Origin: CAYZXL01 sp964482435
Lineage (GTDB): Bacteria; Auribacterota; JABMQX01
Length of the DNA stretch: 64,000 nucleotides
NCBI GenBank assembly: GCA_964482435.1
Contig: CAYZXL010000009.1
Location: 57,151 to 121,150, forward strand
Direction: 5' to 3'
Shown: one piece after another, positions 58,853 through 64,000 of the stretch
How the letters are laid out: every line of letters starts with the position of its first letter
Numbering within the stretch: position 1 is the first letter of the stretch
Notes under the pieces: model-generated
What the model saw: the letters and a program-made list of their open reading frames with translations, nothing else
The model's database searches: none
Told to the model about the DNA's origin: nothing
Program-made: the position numbers and the translations under genes

Positions 58853-60907
58853 CTACTTCGCGTCCGTGTAACGGAACTCCCCACTAACAATGGCCGTGAT
58901 CGCTTTTCCGTCAACGACGGACAGCGATTCCTCAATTTTGGGTCCCTTCACGGCGAAGCCATTCTGGGGAAGGAGGTACTTCTTCCCGGCAAGCTCCGCA
59001 GAATAGGGTTTCTCGCGGAAATTCACAATGACCTCCGTTCCGTCGGAGAATTGCGTTCGCTGGACAGCGCGGTCAGACGTGACGAACTCATGGCTGAGCA
59101 TCTCGGTCCCGGCAATCACCTCGTGGAGCTTGCAGGTGTTGCGATACGTTCGTAGAAAGGTCTCCCGCGCCTTCCGCCACGCTCCCTCCCTGTTCGCCCA
59201 CATCAGCGGAATCGTGCCGTAAAGAATGTTGAACGCGTCTTTCTTCGCTGTCACCTCCGGCGCGGCGTCCAGAAGAAAATCGCTGGAATCGCCCCAGTAC
59301 CACGTCGAGACGACGCAGTCGTGAAACACCAACTCCCACAACGGCACGCGGTACTCATGCCCGATGCCCCATTTCGCGTATTCATCCCACTTGCCGAGCC
59401 TGTTCCCCCATGGGCTTGTGAACTCCTGGTCTTTCGATTTTGGGCGGATGAGATGTCCGGCAGGCCACGAGTACGATCCGCCGCTCATCATACCCTCGAT
59501 GTAGTCCAGGTAAGGCACCGCCCACCACAGACCGTGCTCGCCGCCGGTCACAAGCCCGAGCGAGCGCACGTAACCCAGCAGCGCCACGCCACACTCCCGC
59601 TTTCCCGTTCGGGTAAGGGGATGCTTCGGGTCGTAGCACTCATACAGGTCTTCCGCGGTAGTCACGTCAATGAACCTTCCAACGTAAGGGCGCTCCCTCA
59701 AGACTTTCGGGACGACGATTTCCGCCGCTCGCACCCACAGCGCCGGGCAGCGTTTCATGAACTGAGTTTTCTTGTCGAAAGTGAGCCACGCTTTCATCCG
59801 CTCGCCATCCGCTTTCAGCACAACGCTGTCGGGAACATTGTCGTGGTTGGAGTTGATTTCTTTGCCGGGCGCCAGGGGGAGCACGTCCGTGTAGTTGTCG
59901 TATTCGCTCGTCAAATAACCCAGCTCGTTGATTGCCTTCATGTCCTCCGGCGAACTCCGTCCGTGGATAATCATTTTCTCGACGCCTCCTGCCTTCGCCT
60001 CACGCGCAAACGCCAGGCTGGCATTTCCCCACACGTCCGGCGCACCGAACAGTCGGGCGATATTCGGATTCTTCTCCAGTTTCACTGAAAAAGGAACCAG
60101 AAACCCATTGTCGCGCGCATAGGCTCGATACCGCTTGGCGAATGCAACATAACCGCCTTCGCCCGCGAAGTGGTACATCAAGCGCCGAGGATACCCGAAT
60201 TGCTCCTTGCTGTTCGTCCAGACGACACGCGGGGCGACCACTTCCCCGTCCCCTGTGCGAAGCGTCCGCATTTCGATGCTGGCGTCGTCGGGCGTCTCAA
60301 CAAGGAGCATGTAGCCGAATCCCTTCTGCAAATCGCACAGCCCAACCCACGGCATGTCGAGACGAGACGCCGAGAACCATCTCCGCGGAAACGGCTTCAT
60401 GTCGAGTGGAATCAGATGCCCGTTGCAGTAGTCGGCGACAACGAGAACGCCTGCCGGAGAGTCATGCACGAGCGGTTCAAGGAAAGGCAGGTTCGGGATT
60501 TCGGTCTCCCGTTGAGCCATATCCGCCTCGATAAACAGGTCAGCCCCTTCTACGGGCAACATGAACCGCACATGCAGCGGCGGGAGCTTTCCCCTCTCCG
60601 GCCCGACGCCAACCTCAAACGAGATTCCTCGCTTCGGCGCGCCGATTTCCTGCACGTTACTGAATTTCGGTCCGTCTCCCTTCTCAGCTTCTGCTATCTG
60701 CTTCCACTCGTGCCCGCCGTCTTTCTCGAGCACCGCGAACGTGCCCGATTGAGCATCAATCGTCACACGAATCTGCCTGTTCTCCAGAGCCCATCTTTCC
60801 CCCTCTTGAGACACCCTTGTCTCCGAGGCGGCAAATGCGCTCACGACGAGGAATGCCACAATCATAACCACGATTCGAAGCCTGACTGAACTCGCTGCGG
60901 GCATCAT
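58853..60907 (-). CDS. Large secreted glycoside hydrolase-like protein (family uncertain)
   Basis: The frame is open further upstream but ATG 60907 has GGGAG at a good distance and starts a signal peptide (LRIVVMIVAFLVVSAFA). The mature protein has a beta-rich N-terminal half and a barrel-like region with MIIHGRSSPEDM, GYLTSEYDNYTDV, YVGRFIDVTTAEDLYECYDP and GEHGLWWAVPY, then a beta domain (GTEVIVNFREKPYSAEL). This resembles clan members near GH101/GH129 that remove sugars from glycoproteins, but I cannot fix the family. The Asp of RFIDVTT is a candidate nucleophile. Confidence 0.65.
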   Translation of the reverse strand: MMPAASSVRLRIVVMIVAFLVVSAFAASETRVSQEGERWALENRQIRVTIDAQSGTFAVLEKDGGHEWKQIAEAEKGDGPKFSNVQEIGAPKRGISFEVGVGPERGKLPPLHVRFMLPVEGADLFIEADMAQRETEIPNLPFLEPLVHDSPAGVLVVADYCNGHLIPLDMKPFPRRWFSASRLDMPWVGLCDLQKGFGYMLLVETPDDASIEMRTLRTGDGEVVAPRVVWTNSKEQFGYPRRLMYHFAGEGGYVAFAKRYRAYARDNGFLVPFSVKLEKNPNIARLFGAPDVWGNASLAFAREAKAGGVEKMIIHGRSSPEDMKAINELGYLTSEYDNYTDVLPLAPGKEINSNHDNVPDSVVLKADGERMKAWLTFDKKTQFMKRCPALWVRAAEIVVPKVLRERPYVGRFIDVTTAEDLYECYDPKHPLTRTGKRECGVALLGYVRSLGLVTGGEHGLWWAVPYLDYIEGMMSGGSYSWPAGHLIRPKSKDQEFTSPWGNRLGKWDEYAKWGIGHEYRVPLWELVFHDCVVSTWYWGDSSDFLLDAAPEVTAKKDAFNILYGTIPLMWANREGAWRKARETFLRTYRNTCKLHEVIAGTEMLSHEFVTSDRAVQRTQFSDGTEVIVNFREKPYSAELAGKKYLLPQNGFAVKGPKIEESLSVVDGKAITAIVSGEFRYTDAK

Positions 60908-61052
60908 TGATGTTCTCCCTTTCGTCCGTTCTGGCTGTTGTGGTAAGCGTCCCACTTGTTTGACGTTCTCCGCCTTGCCCGGGAATCCTACACCCCGACC
61001 ATTATACCCAAGTTTGCAGCATATCGTCCCCAACTCCCTGCACCTAAGCACT

Positions 61053-61101
61053 GCAAAAACAAGAGGCCCCGCGAGGATTTTTTCATCTCCCGCGGAGCCT
61101 C
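61053..61101 (-). terminator. Rho-independent terminator after the cysteine peptidase gene
   Basis: Minus strand: GAGGC(T)CCGCG pairs with CGCGG(G)GCCTC across a 17-base loop, followed by TTGTTTTTG. It begins about 90 bases after the peptidase stop at 61194 and separates it from the glycosidase gene. Confidence 0.72.
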
Positions 61102-61193
61102 CTTTCCGGAAAACACTTCCGCAGGCTGGCCCCGACGATAAACCGCCGGCCGCGGTCTTCAAGGAACTCTTAGCCTGTGTCGTCGGGCAGCTC

Positions 61194-62975
61194 TCACCAG
61201 AAATTGCTCCTCAGCCCAAACCAAACATCTCCGTTTTTCCATTCGGGACTGCTGCCGCCCCATCCCATGTTGCACTTGAACTTGCGCTCGGTCGCCCAGA
61301 CTTCTCCGAACGCTCCCTTCCACTCTCGGTACTTGTAACCGTACGCCAGGGGATAGTGCGCCGACGTGCAGCCGATCCCGATGATGGCCGCTCGCCCGTC
61401 GGTCTTAATCGCGTCCCTCGCCTTGTTGCGGGCGCTGCTGGAGGAGAAGCACGGGACTGTCCAGCTGTACGAGTACGAGTATCCTTCCCCGCGGTGCTGC
61501 GCCCACTTGTAGCCCTTGTACATATCCCACGGATTTGTCGCGCCCTGATCGCCGACGCAGTAGGTCCCCACCTGCTCTGCCACGTACCAGATGCAATCCG
61601 TGACCGAGCTGTTGTTGTACAGAGGGGCACTTCCCGCGATGAGGTTTGTTGCCAGACCCCTGTAGTCGAACCACCCGTACAGCATAGCCCAGGCAGTTGC
61701 GCCGCATCCGCTATAGCAACTTCCTCCCCATTCCTGAGTGTATCGCCTCTGGTCGCTCCAGCTTCCCGCGTAGTATTCCGTCCAGGAAGTCCACCCAATC
61801 GTCGGCTGCTCCGGCGAAAGCACCTTCTCAAGCACCGCGAGGTATCCGTCCGAGGAGCTTCCGTTGCCAAACACAACGTGATAGGTCGTCTGCCCGAGCG
61901 CCTTGCCTGTTATGCCCACGCCCGTTGGAATCAGCAGTCGCACGGTCGCCAACGTCGGGTCCGCCAAAGTGAACTGCTTGACCTGATCGTTCGGAAAAAC
62001 AGTGATTCCCTGCCCCAGCGCCACGTAGATGATGTTCTTCTGAAGCCGCCCGTTGTATATGTCCCAGAGAATCTTGGCGTCTGCCTTTCGGCGCTCCCTG
62101 GCAACCTGGAAGCGTCTCGCCTTTACCCAATCCTCCTTAAAGCTCTGGTAGCTCGGATAAGGCTGTCCCTTGAATGGAAGCGGGTCGGGATGCTTTCCTC
62201 CCTGCTCGTCTCCGTAACCATCGAACTCCCTGTCGCAATAGTCCACAATCTCGTCCGGGTAGTACACTGGCGGCACACCAATATACGCCACCAGTTCCCC
62301 CTTCTCGTTTTCTGCTGCCAGCAAGCTGTCGCCGTACCGGAATATCTTAACCGCCGACGAGTTCGCAAGGAGACGCAACCGCTCGACGCGGGTCATCCCC
62401 TCCGTAGAGTACTCAACGAATGGCGCCTCATCCTCCGTCATAGAAACCAGAATGAACCCGAGGTTTTTCATCCGCTGGATCGGCGGCGGGAGCGACGCCA
62501 GTGGAGATTCCGACCCCGCGGGGCTTGGTTTTCCGAGCGAAGTCCCATTCACCTGGGGTTCCTTAAAGACAACCTTAAACTCCATGAAAGCCGGGTCACC
62601 ACTCAGCGGGTCGTATATCGGGAACGCCGTCGGCCCGAGCTCCCCTTCCTGCCATCCGTTGTCTTCGGGGGCGTCCCCGAGACCGTCAACAAGCTCCTGC
62701 CCAAGGAGCAACCAGAACGAAGGCACCTGTGCTACCTCGATGTTCAACTCTGGCCACCACCCCGCCTGCTCAATGCTCATCCGATAGTACCCCGTCGCAG
62801 AGTCATAGGTGTCCAGCATCGCGCCCTCGTCGGTTATCGGAAGCTCATTCGCAGGCACTTCCTCCCAGATGCCCATAGGCGATGGCGCTCTCTCAAGTCG
62901 CAACAGCGACTTCGTGCAAAAACCCCATGGCATCACAAGCAAGCCAGCTACGACGAGCAACAATGCTTTTCTCAT
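61194..62975 (-). CDS. Secreted C10/papain-like cysteine peptidase with pilus-N domain
   Basis: A 20-residue signal peptide starts the 593-residue protein. Residues 313-370 (NIIYVALGQGITVFPNDQVK ... VGITGKALGQTTYHVVFG) match the N-terminal domain of CpaC/secretin-type pilus proteins. The last 180 residues form a papain-fold peptidase: nucleophile region GGSCYSGCGATAWAMLYGWF (Cys424), His540 in CTSAHYPLAYGYKYRE and FKCNMGWGGSSPEW (Asn569), an order like streptopain family C10. Target and activation are unknown. A GGGAGG site precedes the ATG. Confidence 0.78.
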   Translation of the reverse strand: MRKALLLVVAGLLVMPWGFCTKSLLRLERAPSPMGIWEEVPANELPITDEGAMLDTYDSATGYYRMSIEQAGWWPELNIEVAQVPSFWLLLGQELVDGLGDAPEDNGWQEGELGPTAFPIYDPLSGDPAFMEFKVVFKEPQVNGTSLGKPSPAGSESPLASLPPPIQRMKNLGFILVSMTEDEAPFVEYSTEGMTRVERLRLLANSSAVKIFRYGDSLLAAENEKGELVAYIGVPPVYYPDEIVDYCDREFDGYGDEQGGKHPDPLPFKGQPYPSYQSFKEDWVKARRFQVARERRKADAKILWDIYNGRLQKNIIYVALGQGITVFPNDQVKQFTLADPTLATVRLLIPTGVGITGKALGQTTYHVVFGNGSSSDGYLAVLEKVLSPEQPTIGWTSWTEYYAGSWSDQRRYTQEWGGSCYSGCGATAWAMLYGWFDYRGLATNLIAGSAPLYNNSSVTDCIWYVAEQVGTYCVGDQGATNPWDMYKGYKWAQHRGEGYSYSYSWTVPCFSSSSARNKARDAIKTDGRAAIIGIGCTSAHYPLAYGYKYREWKGAFGEVWATERKFKCNMGWGGSSPEWKNGDVWFGLRSNFW

Positions 62976-63010
62976 ACTACCTCCCTTCTCATGAATGTGT
63001 GCTTAGTTTC

Positions 63011-63041
63011 GGCGGCCTCGAGGCCGCCCTGCCCGGGCGGC
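63011..63041 (-). promoter_or_regulatory. Overlapping GC-rich hairpins in the peptidase gene leader
   Basis: GGCGGCCTCGAGGCCGCC (63011-63028) is a perfect palindrome; its right part can instead pair as GCCGCCC-TGCCC-GGGCGGC (63023-63041). The two folds exclude each other and lie about 35 bases before the peptidase ATG. An attenuation-like switch is possible. Nothing else is recognised between 62976 and 63375. Confidence 0.35.
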
Positions 63042-63375
63042 GCAAGGTGACAAACCACAATGGCGATTCACCTTTCAAGAATGAACTCGACACACCTCGT
63101 AACAGAGATGCTAAAGGCAGGAAAAGCGACAGGGCAATTGACCAGTGCCTACCACCTTCGAAGACTTTGGTCATCCTTTGAGAGTGATGTAAAATACGGC
63201 CCTTCAGACTTTCGTGCGATAGGTTAACCTGAGACGCGGAGGTTTGTCAATCTCTTTTTCGGCTTTCCGCCTCACCCTCGACCCGCGTCGAAATGTCAGG
63301 AGTTTCCCCAAAATCTGCCGGGGTGGTGATGTAAGTCGTTGGTAGCGTGGGAGAGATGGAAATTGGGAAGTGTGA

Positions 63376-63421
63376 GGGGTGCTTTTTGGCGAAAAAAATG
63401 GGGATACTTTTTGGTGAAAAA
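63376..63421 (+). repeat. Insertion-sequence end with tandem 21/22-base direct repeats
   Basis: GGGGTGCTTTTTGGCGAAAA (63376 on) and GGGGATACTTTTTGGTGAAA (63400 on) are close direct repeats 24 bases apart, directly upstream of the transposase. One is probably the terminal repeat of the element; a short related GGGGATACTTTC occurs at 63537. The other end is outside the window. Confidence 0.5.
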
Positions 63422-63422
63422 T

Positions 63423-63481
63423 AAGACCTCCTGAGGTAGAAGGTTTAGGTGAGAATCGAGTCACAACTACCTGGAGGTCTT
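63423..63481 (+). promoter_or_regulatory. Hairpin enclosing the transposase ribosome-binding site
   Basis: AAGACCTCC(TG)AGGTAG (63423-63439) pairs with CTACCTGGAGGTCTT (63467-63481). The 3' arm contains GGAGG, six bases before the transposase ATG (63484), so the fold hides the ribosome-binding site. In IS10 and IS50 such hairpins block transposase translation from read-through transcripts. Confidence 0.6.
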
Positions 63482-63483
63482 GT

Positions 63484-64000
63484 ATGAATCGTACACAAAT
63501 TGCCAATAAAATGAAAGGACAAGTGAAGGGATTTTCGGGGATACTTTCAAAGGGGTTGCCCCGCCTTCTGGCGGGAGGAGGTTTTTGGCGGAGATGGTGT
63601 ACGGGATATTGTCTCAGCACTCGGTGCACGTGGCGCAGACAGCGCGGTCGTTGAACGAGCGCATCAGGTTGATCAAGACGCTGAACCCCGCCTATGGCGG
63701 GGCAGTTGGGAAGGACGGGTCTGGAGGAGAAGTTGACGGAGAACGTGATCGAGGATGGTTCCCGTCACGTGAAGAGGGACACCCTCTTGATCGCTGACAT
63801 CTCCGACGTCAGTAAGAAGTACGCGAAGAAGATGGAGCACCTGGCGGATATACGGGACGGCAGCGAGAACAAAATCACGAAAGGGTACTGGACGATGAAA
63901 GTGATCGGGGCGGAGGTGGAGAAGGGGAAAATCATCCCCCTGTACGAGCACCTGTACTCCCAGAATGCCCCGGGCTTCATCAGCGAGAACGAGGAGATCC
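63484..64000 (+). pseudogene. Transposase (DDE-type), frame-disrupted and cut by window edge
   Basis: The coding frame starts MNRTQIANKMKGQVKGFSGI, shifts to a second frame reading FLAEMVYGILSQHSVHVAQTARSLNERIRLIKTLN from about 63582, and returns to the first frame at about 63706, reading LGRTGLEEKLTENVIEDGS, HVKRDTLLIADISDVSKKYAKKMEHLADIRDGSENKITKGYW and onward to the edge. The Asp in LIADISD is probably the first catalytic Asp. Each shift occurs at a short palindrome (63559-63576 and 63686-63702). The pair of shifts destroys normal translation unless recoding occurs or the bases are assembly errors. Confidence 0.8.

Noticed and set aside
60960..63050. A 696-codon open frame on the plus strand
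   Set aside because: It runs antisense to the glycosidase and peptidase genes, both with clear signal peptides and motifs; the frame is a by-product of high G+C codon use.

Overview
The window is one continuous piece of a bacterial chromosome of moderately high G+C, with compact mostly housekeeping content. Likely lipoproteins, a Lol/MacB-type ABC exporter, a Tat-targeted protein, secretin-like domains and secreted hydrolases point to a double-membraned cell. The broken gene order, the CdsA signature variant and a secreted CDVPV protein of a type I recall from Planctomycetota suggest an uncultivated phylum outside Proteobacteria and Bacillota; I cannot name it from the sequence.

Layout. 1-1.75 kb: 3' part of a secreted glycosidase with calcium-binding repeats. 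2.0-9.7 kb (+): tRNA-Val, thrS, infC, rpmI, rplT, pheS, pheT, zapA (translation and division). 9.72-9.90 kb: a 6S RNA in its classical place after zapA. 9.9-18.8 kb (+): rarA, 5-formyl-THF cyclo-ligase, rny, ymdB, xseA, xseB, dxs, nadK, many with 4-base overlaps. 18.9-20.9 kb (+): a ferredoxin-linked 2-oxoacid oxidoreductase without a gamma gene. 21.0-27.6 kb (-): seven same-strand genes joining a MacB/LolD-like exporter, a CDVPV membrane-anchored protein, two paralogous substrate-binding lipoproteins and a molybdate-type importer. 28.2-30.1 kb: an RRM protein with a long leader, a divergent XRE regulator and a 43-residue basic protein with its own promoter and terminator. 30.2-37.0 kb (-): CPBP protease, mtnA, thiL, tsaE, two membrane proteins and a sugar-nucleotide epimerase. 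37.5-42.6 kb: small membrane, Tat-exported, DUF4145 and HEAT-repeat proteins with dispersed repeats. 42.8-43.4 kb: tRNA-Lys, -Leu, -Gly. 43.6-56.7 kb (+): tig, clpP, clpX, lon (proteostasis), a class V aminotransferase with serA (serine synthesis), purA, then uppS, cdsA, cmk, plsC (envelope lipid and nucleotide). 56.8-63.0 kb (-): secreted phosphoesterase, glycosidase and cysteine peptidase. 63.4 kb to the right edge: an insertion-sequence end with a damaged transposase.

The most unusual points are apparent non-AUG starts (AUC for thrS and infC, CUG for the cyclo-ligase), the exporter/importer cluster, a C33 tRNA-Val, the small basic protein, and a transposase whose ribosome-binding site sits inside a hairpin. 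All statements come from reading the sequence and from recall of protein families; no database search was run.
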